From: Conchocele bisecta
Taxonomy: Eukaryota > Mollusca > Bivalvia > Lucinida > Thyasiridae
Length of the DNA: 64,000 nt
Assembly: GCA_029237695.1 (NCBI GenBank)
Contig: CM055274.1
Location: forward strand, 65,469,484-65,533,483
Direction of reading: 5' to 3'
Below the pieces are notes generated by a model that saw only the letters and a list, made by a program, of their open reading frames with translations, was not told where the DNA came from and made no database searches. Positions 43,848 through 53,318 of the stretch are shown here, piece by piece (the stretch's first letter is position 1; each line of letters begins with the position of its first letter). The position numbers and the translations under genes were made by a program.

Positions 43848-46800
43848 TAAGATGGGTAGAGGTTTTTGTAAAGTTAATACAGGGTAGTAGGGTAATAGAT
43901 TTGGGACTACAATCCAAAGAAGCGGCGGGAGGAGAACTTCCACAATGGTTGAGGAATAGAAAAGGTATGTATTCTTTAGATAAGTATAATGACGACCTTT
44001 GTCTGTTCAGGTGTTTAGCTATGCACCTTGATAAAAAGATCAGACCTGACAGATGTACGGAAAAAGCGAAAGAACTTAGTAAGCAATATTTCGGTAGTAA
44101 TGTGGTTTCACCAATTCCTTTTTCCGATCTGAAAAAGGTTGAAGAGTTTTTTAAAATTGGTATAGAAGTATATCAACCCACCAAATGTGACGTATGGTGG
44201 TTGAAAAAGGTACCAGCGCACTATGATGCAATAGGTAATAAACCAATGACAATAGGACTGTTTAATAATCACGCATTTCTGATAAAAAACCTTAAAAACC
44301 TATCTAAAATTTACGCCTGCGATAATTGTAAACAGAAATTCACGAAAGCGAGTAATATGAAGAGACACGGACCAACATGTATGAGAGGTAAGACAAAAGT
44401 AATATGCGATGGTAATTATTTAGAGCGCCCGCGTTCGTCGTTCGAGAAAGCGTTCTACCCAAAAGCTTCTAACAGTTATGGCGCGATCGATTGGATGTAC
44501 TCTGTGGAAAAGCGGGAGGGAATTCACATTCACCACGAACAGTGCGGACACGGAGGTGAAAGATGGATTTTAGGAGCTCCGGTAGATGGATACTGTCCAG
44601 AAACCAATATCGTATATCAATATCACGGCTGTTACTGGCACGGGTGTGAGATTCATGCAAAGCATAAAAAAGAAGAACGTGCATCCACAATGAGAAGAGA
44701 TAAATTTATTAGAAGCAAAGAATTCAACCTTAGTAGTTTTTTGTGGGGGAATGCGAATTTCGAAGAACGGGTAGAGATATAAAGATCGGTTGCGACACTA
44801 CTCTTTATCCATATCAGATAGTATACGATTTTGAGGCGTATCTCCAGCCAGAAGTTGAAACTACCGGTAATAGTTTAGAGTACGAAGCTGAGCACGTTCC
44901 GGTAAGCGTTAGTATAGGAGATAATTTCTCAGGAACGGTAACTCATATTTGTGATCCCGCAAAACTTATAGAAAAATTCGTAGAAGATTTGAAAGTCAGG
45001 GGAAAAGCTATAAGAGAAGAAGTATGGTCAAGATACGAATTTAATACGGAATATTTACGCGAAAAACAAATCGCCCAGATCGAACAGTGGATAGAGCAAG
45101 TACCGGTTATAGGTTTTAACAGCAGTAAGTACGATATAAACTTAATAAAGAAATATTTAGTAGGCGAACTGTCATCAACAACAAAGAAAGTAATGGTTGG
45201 GGGAAAAAGGGCGAGCGCGACAATATTTCTATTTACTCCAGAGTTTGTTTAGATTTCTTGATGTAATACTTTACCTAGGACCCGGTGTAAGTTACGATAG
45301 TTGGATAAAAGCCTACGACTGCAAAGGACAGAAATCTTTCTTTCCTTACGAGTGGTTCGATTCTACAGACAAGCTGGATTACCCGGGACTACCGGATATA
45401 GAGAATTGGTATCCAAACTATCTGGGAAAATGTTACTAGACGAAACAGAATTAAGTAAATGTCGTAGAATTTTCGAAGAAAATAATATGAAAACTTTCAG
45501 AGATTGGTTGAAATATTATAACGATTTAGATGTAGCACCGTTCCTAGAAGCTGTGGGAAAAATGTGTGAATTTTATAAACACAGGGGTGTAGATATTTTC
45601 AAGACGTGGTAACACTACCGGGTGTGGCTATACAATATTTATTGAGAGGAACCATTAAAGAACAAAAATCTTCAAAGACGATTATACCGGAGGATGCTCT
45701 ATGCGCACCGAAAGAAGAAACATACAAAATGATGAAAGACGCTCTAGTTGGTGGTCCATCGATAGTATTTACGCGATATGCGGAAGCCGGTGTTTCAAAT
45801 ATTAGAGTGGGTTCCAAACCTTGCGAGGCTGTTTTGGGGTACGACGCAAACGCGTTATATTTATCTACGTTAAATAAAGAGATGCCATGTGGGAAAGAAA
45901 TTATACATCATATAAATAACCCACATAATCCTAAACTTATTAAAAAGTTTAGTAAAAGAGTTTTATCCGGAGACTGGTTTGGGTTTGCGGAGGTGGATAT
46001 AGAAGTTCCACACAACTTAAAAGATAAGTTTTCCGAAATGTCTCCACTTTTTATAAACAGAGAAGTAGAGGTTGATGAAGTTCCCACGCACATGTTAAAA
46101 TATTTAACAGATACTGGCCGAACTAGAGGAAACGGAAGAAAATTGGTGGGATCTATGTCGGCCACTAAAGTATTGCTGTACGCGCCACTGTTGAAATGGT
46201 ATTAAAACACGGCCTAGAAATAACGGGAGTTCATCGTGTTATAGATTATATTAGTGGTAAACCCTTCGAATGGTTCGCTAAAGAAGTTACAGCCGCAAGA
46301 CGAACGGGGGATGTAGAACCGAATAAGAAACCGGTGGCCAACATAATGAAATTATTAGGAAACTCGTGTTGCGGAAAAATGATAGAGGCAACGGAGAGAC
46401 ATTTAAATACGACATATACGCGAGACGAAACCTGTGTTGACAAAGCATTAAGATCCGCGTATTTTGACGATTTGGAAGAGATAGGAGATGCGTACGAAAT
46501 ATCTTCAAGAAAACCCCGGTGCTCAGTAAAGAGACCATTCCACTGCGGAATAGCGGTTTATCAACTAGCTAAATTGAGAATGTTGGAATTTTACTACGAA
46601 TTTCTAGACAAATACGTAAAAAGAGAAGACTTCGAATTAATACAGATGGACACGGATAGTATGTATATAGGAGTTAGTGCAAAAAACGATAGAGGAATTG
46701 ATTAGACCTAACTTACTAGACGAGTTTGAAAAAGAAAAAAAGAAATGGTTGGCTTGGGATAAATGGAGTAATAGAGAACCAGGACTTTTCAAAATGGGAA

Positions 46801-47107
46801 TTTAGCGGAGAATAGGGCGATAGCGTTATCTAGTAAGTGTTATTTCGTAGAAAAATTTAATTCAATTAATAAAAACTCCGCGAAAGGAATGTCCAAGAGA
46901 ACTAACGATTTAAATTGGGATAGATATAAACGAGTACTAAGCGAAACTACAGAAGATGGAAAACACATTATAGATGTAGCGTAAAATAGAGGATTTAAAA
47001 TGAAAGACGGCGTTATGAAAACGTACTGTCAACGAAAATTAGGACTATCGGCGTTCTACGATAAAAGACGCTTGTTATCGGACGGAATACATACGGAACC
47101 TCTCTAA
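43848..47107 (+). pseudogene. Protein-primed family B DNA polymerase of the inner Polinton
   Basis: The element's replicative polymerase (DNA_pol_B_2 family). Landmarks in order: a CACDNC..H zinc-like cluster near 44320, YQYHGCYWHGC endonuclease-like motif near 44620, exonuclease motif I VYDFEAYL (44825), motif II GFNSSKYDINLIKKYL (45110), RFLDVILYLGPG, PYEWFDS, polymerase motif A GYDANALYL (45838), motif B KLLGNSCCGKM (46350), motif C LIQMDTDSMY (46640) and the C-terminal KRRLLSDGIHTEPL. All key Asp residues are present. The gene is broken by at least eight frame changes or stops (near 44745, 45245, 45435, 45612, 46200, 46700, 46800 and 46981). Many fall in homopolymers and could be sequence errors, but the 2.4-kb insertion upstream is not an error of that kind. 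Its stop overlaps the integrase stop tail-to-tail. Confidence 0.92.
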
Positions 47108-48118
47108 AGACTCTGACGATCCGGGGGTAACTGGGTGTCAGAAGGCACCATAAGAAGTTCTTCGCGAACAAACCCTCGAGAGGGCCCATCATCCAAATAG
47201 TAGAGCACGGGTTCATCGGGTTTGGTAATAGATCGATCTATATGATATACATTGAGAGACCACACGGGATCAGTCGCGCGGCGGCTGCCACCTTCGAGCT
47301 CTCCCGGTTGATAGAGGTAGCGGACGTCAATATCCGATGGAAGTGCAATCGCCGATTGCTGCTCCTCTAAACCAACGGGTCGCCCACGCGAGACGGCAGA
47401 GGGCTGCTTGTCACCCTTTTAAAAACTTGATAGCATCTACGGGCTTCTTACCTATCAATCTGGTCACCTCTCCGTTCAGTGCGGAGACCACGGCGGGCAG
47501 TCTGGCCACCCACTCGGTCGATCGCGAATGAGGGTCTACAAGTTCTTTGGCGTATTGGTGTCCGAACAGTCTCTCAGCCAGGGTTCGATTGAAGCGCTCC
47601 ACGATCCCCTGGTCCCGGTGGATGTTGACGCGGCCGCGTCTGATAGAAACTTTGTGCTTAGACAATAGATGAGAGACCGCGCCCATGAACTCGCGGCCAG
47701 GATCGACCTGGAGAAGATTCTGGAGAAGACCTGGAGAAGAGCTTCGGCCACCTCCTTAAGACTCTTTAGTGGCCAACGGCTCAGCCCCCTTATAACGACT
47801 CGCTACGTCAACGATTGTCAGTGCGTACTTGTACGTATTGCGACCGACGCGATCGTGAGGGAGAAACAGGAGATCCGCTTGGTGAACTTGGTTCGGAACC
47901 GGCACGTCGAATTTCGGGCGCGGAATATTGCGAGGCGCGGGTAAATAGATCTGCCAGATGGCCTGCTTCTTGAGCCATTCCTTGACAGCGTTTTCGGAAA
48001 CCTTGGTCGCCGCCGCGAGGTTCTTGATGGCCGCGAGTCCCTTCCAGTAGCCGCGTGGGCTATAGTACGTATTCGCCAGCTTGCGCGTTAGTTTGGTATC
48101 AAGTTTGCGCGTGTTCAT
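47104..48118 (-). pseudogene. Retrovirus-type integrase of the inner Polinton
   Basis: A DDE/RVE integrase. It starts at MNTRKLDTKLTRKLANTYYS, whose ATG overlaps the stop of the upstream small gene (ATGA). Landmarks: VKEWLKKQAIWQIYLPAP, NQVHQADLLFLPHD (first catalytic Asp), a second Asp in the 47700 region (DPG-type block), RDQGIVERFNRTLAERLFG (catalytic Glu), RLIGKKPVDAIK, then a C-terminal region with VRYLYQPGELEGG, DPVWSLNVYHIDRSITKP and GPSRGFVREELLMVPSD. There are breaks near 47740 and at 47411-47420, so three frames are needed. About 338 codons in total, the usual size for Polinton integrases. No chromodomain is visible. Same strand and block as the capsid genes. Confidence 0.88.
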
Positions 48119-48441
48119 CGTAATGCGAAGTATTCTAATATATCGGACAATCTCCAACATGCACTCGTCAGCTCGTCCGGTAACTGCGTCGTTAATAATA
48201 AACCTTTGTTGGAAGTACAATCACATTTGGAGGTTAAGTTCTGGAACTCGGAGGAATCGATTGGAGTTGAGGAGGATTCTAACATCCGCTTTGCGAAAAG
48301 GGTGGCCACTTTTCCGTCCTCGCGCCACGTCTCGAGAGAATCTTGGGCCAGACGAATCATACTCTTTGCACCAGCTATACGATGTTTTTGGGCAGTGTAG
48401 CCTACATCGATCATAGCGTAATAAAGTTTGTCAACTAACAT
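48115..48441 (-). CDS. Small protein preceding the integrase (unknown, 108 aa)
   Basis: It starts MLVDKLYYAMIDVGYTAQKH. It is a soluble, helical protein with a central AKSMIRLAQDSLETWREDGK block and a C-terminus ending in RLSDILEYFALR. Its TGA overlaps the integrase ATG (ATGA at 48115-48118), which argues for coupled expression. The outer element keeps only the first residues (37465-37563). I recognise no known family; the N-terminal MLVDKLY block reminds me of short proteins before integrase in other Polintons. The frame is intact here. Confidence 0.6.
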   Translation of the reverse strand: MLVDKLYYAMIDVGYTAQKHRIAGAKSMIRLAQDSLETWREDGKVATLFAKRMLESSSTPIDSSEFQNLTSKCDCTSNKGLLLTTQLPDELTSACWRLSDILEYFALR

Positions 48442-48481
48442 CGTTCTATATATATATTTATAAAAAAAAAAGAAGTAATTA
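48442..48481. other. AT-rich gap with A/T runs
   Basis: A short intergenic stretch with TATATATATTTATAAAAAAA, a possible promoter for the 108-residue gene on the minus strand. Confidence 0.3.
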
Positions 48482-48910
48482 TTAAAAATTAAAATTTCGA
48501 TTGAATATAGTAGCCGACGAAACCCACCACACACATTCCCACAACGATGAACGCGATCTCGCGGCCTCTGACGGTACATAGAAATCTGAAAGTTGGGGCT
48601 CGGGATCCATCGGATAGAGACTTTTCTGCGGATATGCCAGCGCGTACTCGCGGTTGGCTTCTTCAACGTTCTGGAAAGTTTGCGCGGCGTGATTCTCGCG
48701 GCGAAGCTCTTCGTTGACCCAGTCCAGATGGGCGGTTCGTTTTTTCCACCATGCTTCCTTTGCGCTATTGAGTTGTTCTACAGCTAAATCGTGACGCTCG
48801 CGCTCCTCATCCGCATTCGAGCTTCTCATTTTCGAGAATAGAAAGTTGCTACCGCTGAACGCCAATGCGTTCACGAGTGCACCACCTATCATTATTCCGA
48901 TCGAAGCCAT
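48482..48910 (-). CDS. Membrane / coiled-coil protein (142 aa as read)
   Basis: It starts MASIGIMIGGALVNALAFSG, a glycine-rich N-terminal membrane helix. A charged coiled region follows (ERERHDLAVEQLNSAKEAWW, KRTAHLDWVNEELRRENHAA), then a proline-rich linker. Over the last 70 bases another frame gives a better membrane helix (IVVGMCVVGFVGYY), and the outer copy has the equivalent in frame, so there is probably a one-base break near 48560. The family is recurrent in animal Polintons, with unknown function; a virion membrane protein is a reasonable guess. The start sits 2 bp from the stop of the next upstream gene. Confidence 0.65.
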   Translation of the reverse strand: MASIGIMIGGALVNALAFSGSNFLFSKMRSSNADEERERHDLAVEQLNSAKEAWWKKRTAHLDWVNEELRRENHAAQTFQNVEEANREYALAYPQKSLYPMDPEPQLSDFYVPSEAARSRSSLWECVWWVSSATIFNRNFNF

Positions 48911-48911
48911 T

Positions 48912-49124
48912 TTATTTCCATATATTAACGGGTAGAATTCCAGCTTTAATTAGATAATCTCGGGTCCAAACTGCGGCAGCTACATCTAAGGTCACGAGCC
49001 CTACGTCTCTCGCAGTAAAGTCCAATTTGGGAGCGGACCTTCCTAGGGTCATCTTTGATAGTCGAGCGTACCCGATACTGAGACCCGATATCACCACGGC
49101 GTGATAAAGCGCATTCACTATCAT
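48912..49124 (-). CDS. Small membrane-associated Polinton protein (70 aa)
   Basis: MIVNALYHAVVISGLSIGYA at the start is hydrophobic. It is followed by the conserved pattern KMTLGRSAPKLDFTARDVGL and ending TRDYLIKAGILPVNIWK. This small protein recurs in animal Polintons next to the 142-residue type gene. Its role is unknown; the hydrophobic N-terminus and second amphipathic helix suggest a virion membrane or holin-like component, unproven. Intact frame. Confidence 0.65.
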   Translation of the reverse strand: MIVNALYHAVVISGLSIGYARLSKMTLGRSAPKLDFTARDVGLVTLDVAAAVWTRDYLIKAGILPVNIWK

Positions 49125-49280
49125 TTTACCATCGTTGTTCAGCCATTATTGCATATAAAAAGGATCGCGTTTAATGTTTAAATGGGGCGCATCCCTCAAC
49201 GATTGGATTGGAACCGCGTCCAACAGTGTTGGGGGTTGTTTTTTCAACCTCTATTGATGGACCTGATAATTTTGAAACGG

Positions 49281-49678
49281 TTAAAGCACATACAGGGTGC
49301 CCACAACCGACAGACCACCAACAACAACCCACGGGATCCAATCAGTTGGAGCAATCGGTTCCAAGCCAACTCCAACGGCAGTTGTATTGGGGGGAGAGAA
49401 ACAGCTGCCACCGGGTGTTTTACCGTCTCTGTCTCCATCAATTCACGAATTGGCTGCAACCCCAATCTCAATTGTAGTTTGACCTCTCGAAGATCGGCGA
49501 GTATTTTATCTTGTTTAACTTTTCGAGCGGCAGCTGATGCCCGTCCAGCTGCCTGTTTTTTGGGATTTTTTATATGCTGAATGTCATCCAGTGGCGGAGT
49601 AACACTCGGGTTCGATTGTGTTGGAGCAATCGGGTTCAACACCATCACTCCCGTGGGTGCGTCTTGTGTCATCATCAT
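49281..49678 (-). pseudogene. C-terminally anchored protein with an Ala/Lys-rich region
   Basis: From ATG 49678 the frame gives a proline/threonine-rich head (PIAPTQSNPSVTPPLDDI), then NPKKQAAGRASAAARKVKQD and a leucine-rich helix. Continuing in that frame reaches 49244. The alternative frame from about 49390 gives VGVGLEPIAPTDWIPWVVVG followed by a short hydrophobic tail and a stop at 49281; this is a convincing tail anchor, so one base is probably wrong near 49390. It lies 16 bp after the stop proposed for the preceding gene. A tail-anchored virion protein is inferred. Confidence 0.5.
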
Positions 49679-49693
49679 TTATAATATTAAGGC

Positions 49694-50357
49694 TTATAGT
49701 TCGTGGACATATATGTCCAAATTGACAGTGTTTACCCGTGATCAACGCGGTTGTCAGCGGAGCTAAGTACATTCCAAACTTGTGATAAAATGAGCAGCAG
49801 GCTGTTCTAAGAGTGTGTCCTATAAAAGGGTCGGTCTCTAGATCGCCAATCAATCCCGCGGTGTCTGGTATAGGGAGAAGTATACTAACAGTGGGTAGCG
49901 TAAAAATAAATAGCCGCCGATCCAGAGTTTTCGTCATCTCCGCACCTAATTTGGATTCGTATCGCGCGTACATTTTATCGACCTCCGCATCCGACATCTT
50001 ATCCACCTGACAAACTGAGAGACTCCTACCGAGATAATGCTCCGATTGTCCCCCAGCAACCAGCGCAGCCAACCGCTCGCGTCGCGCCGCGTTTTCATTT
50101 TCTTTCGGGACCGTATCGGCAGCCGTGCTGACAGGTGTTCCTACAGTTTCAGTCGGAGCGACTGTTTCTTCCATTAGCTGATCGAGAAGTTCGTCGCAGT
50201 TCATTTTTCTTAAAATTAATTTAATTATTCTTACAAGTCTCATAAGTCTAACATATTGCCAAGCGCACCACCCGATACTTATGATCACCGTTATGCTCGC
50301 AATAAAGCTCGCAGCGGAGCAACAAATTCTTAGCAATTGCTCAGCATTGTTAAGCAT
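49694..50357 (-). CDS. Conserved Polinton protein with N-terminal membrane helices (unknown)
   Basis: It starts with a hydrophobic region (residues about 8-35: ICCSAASFIASITVIISIGW). An acidic Thr-rich stretch and a conserved core follow: SVCQVDKMSDAEVDKMYARY, then LPTVSILLPIPDTAGLIGDL. The frame runs on to 49584, but a shift near 49740 gives a short C-terminus (LDIYVHEL) with a stop at 49694, leaving a 16-bp gap to the next gene; I prefer that end. Homologues with a similar MYARYE-type core are common in animal Polintons; function unknown. The first codons derive from a short TGCTGAACAA-like repeat, so the start is uncertain. Confidence 0.55.
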
Positions 50358-50460
50358 TTTCTCAGCATTGTTAAGTATTTGTTAAGCATGTTCAACATTG
50401 CTCAGCATTTGTTAAGAATTTGTTCAGCATTTTCTCAGTAATTGTTCAGCATTTACTAAT
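50334..50460. repeat. Degenerate short tandem repeat (TTGTTAAGCATTTTCTCAGC)n
   Basis: About eight words of the type AGCATT(T)GTTAAG / TCAGCATT follow each other between the ATPase stop and the start of the next gene. On the coding strand they create a ladder of ATG codons. Confidence 0.7.
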
Positions 50461-51133
50461 TAATTACATTATAAGCAGTTGGTTGATCAGTCTTTAGCAG
50501 AAGCTTGGCATGCTTAGTTTCCGAAAGCATTTGTCGAACCTCCAGGCGCTCCTCGCGCGTTGGGATAACGTCATTCTCTCGAAGACAGTCATCGAATGAG
50601 TCTCGGTCCTTGCAGTGAAAGAGGGTGACCCATTTCGTTTGCTCGCGCAGATCCTTTAGGACAGCGTTGTACTTCTGAGTGGAGATCCATACGCTTTGCC
50701 TCACATGGCGGCCAGAAAATGCGAGCTCGGAGAGCATGTCCTTCTTTTTGGTCATCGCCGCCTTGGCCGAGCAGTCGTCAATCACGTATAGGGTGGGCTC
50801 TCCCTGGAATATTTGATGGAAGACACGCAGCCAACCGTGAAGCCTGTCGCCGGGGTCAATAACGTATACCTCAGGGTCGGTCCATATCCAAGGGCGCCGC
50901 TGATAAGTATCGTTGTGCCGCACAGTGGGACACAGGATCACGATGTGACGAAAGGCATCGCGGTAGGAGCCCTCGATTAAGTCGAGGATGAAAACCGTTT
51001 TTCCGCATCCTGTCTGCCCACATATTATAGCAGAGTGGACATCTCCAATCGTGAATTGGTATTGATTGCTAATTTTCTTAATTTTTTCAAAATTATTAAT
51101 TAAATCAGCATAAAGCTGAGACGTATCGGCCAT
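50456..51133 (-). CDS. A32/FtsK-like genome-packaging ATPase
   Basis: It would drive the DNA into the capsid. A 225-residue intact frame starts MADTSQLYADLINNFEKIKK. Walker A is ICGQTGCGKT (residues about 37-46), Walker B is TLYVIDDCS (about 113-121), followed by a sensor-type stretch WISTQKYNAVLKDLREQTKW. The size is typical of Polinton and virophage packaging ATPases. The start overlaps the capsid gene's last 29 bases. This is the one large gene of the inner element with no frame break. The outer element has lost it. Confidence 0.9.
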   Translation of the reverse strand: MADTSQLYADLINNFEKIKKISNQYQFTIGDVHSAIICGQTGCGKTVFILDLIEGSYRDAFRHIVILCPTVRHNDTYQRRPWIWTDPEVYVIDPGDRLHGWLRVFHQIFQGEPTLYVIDDCSAKAAMTKKKDMLSELAFSGRHVRQSVWISTQKYNAVLKDLREQTKWVTLFHCKDRDSFDDCLRENDVIPTREERLEVRQMLSETKHAKLLLKTDQPTAYNVIN

Positions 51134-52407
51134 TTTCGATGTTGAGTTGCACGTCCGTTATTATATATAAGTATACGTTCAATGTCCCGGCTCCATCCGC
51201 CTCTTTGGATATCTGGATCGTCACACCCTCGCTAGCGTTCTCAACTTGACGTCCGCTACCGTGCATTTGGTCGTCGTCGCTGGCTCGCATGTCTAGCCAT
51301 AGAGCGTATTTGGTAGTCAGAAAATCCGAGAGGGAGACGTCCGAGAGCTGCAGGTCTTTGGCAACCGCGGCAACCTCCGGGGAACGCTTAGAGCCGGAAG
51401 CAAAATGTTTTCTTACTTCGTCCCACTGCTGGTGCGCGTGAAGACCCGCGCTGTAGAGTTGATTGGGTACTCCCTCGATCGTCACCTCTACCTTCGTGAT
51501 TTTGGGGTTATAAAATTTGTCGGATTTTCTAGCACCGAGCGCGAACCGACCCTCCTCGAACAACATCAGTATACCTTTCATCGAGCAGAACGGGTACGTT
51601 GACGTTAATATTCCACAATGTGTCGCTTTTGTCTTTCGTCATCTTGCGATGGCGAAGAACTCGGTCGTAAAGTATGGCAACGCGCTCGGCGTACTGGGTT
51701 CTGATCAATCGCGCGAGTTCGGGCATCGTGACCATGTCGTACTCCAGCGAAACATTGTCGATCTTATACTTCGATGTCATGTCAGTGGCTATGAGAACTC
51801 GGCCGTATTTGACGTTGACAACGTTAGTTCGTATTCGAGGCGGTCAGCCAAAGCACTCTGATAGTAGGGCATGTGACTCTCCAGCAACTCAAAGTCGAGC
51901 GGGATGTAGAATCTATTACCGTAAGCGGCCGCGACCGCGTTGTCGCTCGCGATGTTATCTACCTTGTCACCAGCCCCGATTCTAAGTCTGGTTACGTTCT
52001 TATTTCGACTGGTGTCAATACCCTGAGAGACAGCGTTTTCGCGCTCTTGCGCCGTCTTCCACAGGTCCTGGTAGCAATGGTAGACGTCGCTGTCATCGAT
52101 CGACATCACCTCATTACCAGAAATCTTTATCATAGTCTTCTTGACGATGGCGCGACCCAGGTTCTGAACGACGGTTCGGTCCGCGTCCGTCGATGTAAGC
52201 GAAATAGTGAAAGCGAGGCGAACAGTCCCCGGCATAATGACGTCGCTAGCTCCGAGGTTGGGGAAGCGGACTAAGAGCTGCTGGTTCTGATCGATCGTCG
52301 ATGGGTTTGTTCGTAATAACGACACTCTGTCTCACACCTTTTGCCCCGAGGGGCTCACGCAGTCTGCGATATGGATTGAGTTTGCGACCGTATTGACTCG
52401 AAGACAT
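51105..52407 (-). pseudogene. Major capsid protein (double jelly-roll candidate)
   Basis: About 434 codons from ATG 52407 (MSSSQYGRKLNPYRR) to the stop at 51105. Landmarks: NLGASDVIMPGTVRLAFTIS, NLGRAIVKKTMIKISGNEVM, DDSDVYHCYQDLWKTAQERE, NRFYIPLDFELLESHMPYYQ, ALADRLEYELTL, and the C-terminal YIITDVQLNIENGRYVSALC. This order and the LNIENGR-type ending match the hexon-like major capsid proteins of animal Polintons. Frame breaks lie near 52300 (one extra base relative to the outer copy), 51815 and 51590. It overlaps the ATPase start and is transcribed with it. The identity is based on family recollection, not a structure search. Confidence 0.82.
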
Positions 52408-52455
52408 AATCTATTAAACCTGTATGGTTTTGTCTTTAATATAATAATTATAAAG

Positions 52456-53318
52456 ATGGCTGATTACGATGTTGACATGGATGAAATCGGCAGAGACGAT
52501 TACCTCGATGATGAGGATGATGATGATGACTTCGAGGATTCCCTCACGACACCCACCATACAGACTCCAGTTCCAATCCAATCGCAATTGGGGAAATAGG
52601 TGGCGCTACCAGCAGCGTTGGCCTAAGTCGGGAATTACTCGAGGGAGCTGTAAACTCATACTATAAACATTGGATGGAAAAAGGTTTAATTCCATCTGTC
52701 GGTCGCTACTACGAACAAGTTCGAAGTGGACCTGAACGGTAGATTGCGACTAAAAGCATCAGATATCCCTATCGTCAACATGAAGACCGGAAAACCCCTA
52801 GCGCTGAGCACCATTGCCGGATACCGGGGCGGTGGCGAACTCATAAGAAACGAACTAGGATTCACAGAGTGGAAGAGGGGTAAAACAATTATACCAGCCG
52901 AAGCAGTAGCGGCCCTCAAGTCTACCGACGAAACGATTGCGAAGACGGCCTCCGCGATAGAAACTGTCGAGCTCAACGAACTCCCTCAAGTAGCGACTGA
53001 CGCTATTAACACGATGGAGATCACGTTCAGCGAAAACGAAATACTCAACGATGACCCACCGTTACCTCTTCGAGAACTCCGGGGACCAAGGAGTGGGTAA
53101 AAAGACAACTAAAAGCCCTCGCCAGTCTCCTGGCTAAATTAGCCGGAAAGGCGGCTGCCGCACTACCTGGATTGATAGGAGGTATTATTTCTTACTTACT
53201 ATCTATATTATCGAAAACGATTGGGTGGTTTGCTAATAATGTTTGGGCTCTAATCGTGGCAATCGCCGGTCTCCTACTTTTAGCCTCCCGAGAGTTCCTA
53301 AATCCAAAGCACAAATAG
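52456..53318 (+). pseudogene. Acidic-headed, C-terminally membrane-anchored Polinton protein
   Basis: From ATG 52456 the head is strongly acidic (MADYDVDMDEIGRDDYLDDE). Then come RELLEGAVNSYYKHWMEKGL, VDLNGRLRLKASDIPIVNMK and GFTEWKRGKTIIPAEAVAAL, and near the end LAKLAGKAAAALPGLIGGII followed by a membrane helix (WALIVAIAGLLLLASREFL). At least three frames are used (breaks near 52590, 52715 and 53085). Equivalent proteins with the same AAAALPG tail occur in other invertebrate Polintons; function unknown, probably virion-associated. Its stop at 53318 overlaps the 3' end of the opposing structural gene by about 20 bp. It diverges from the capsid gene, with 48 bp between starts. Confidence 0.65.

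Noticed and set aside
43716..43943. Minus-strand frame over the right CGTT-rich repeats
   Set aside because: It follows the tandem repeat and overlaps the polymerase coding start on the opposite strand; no independent support.
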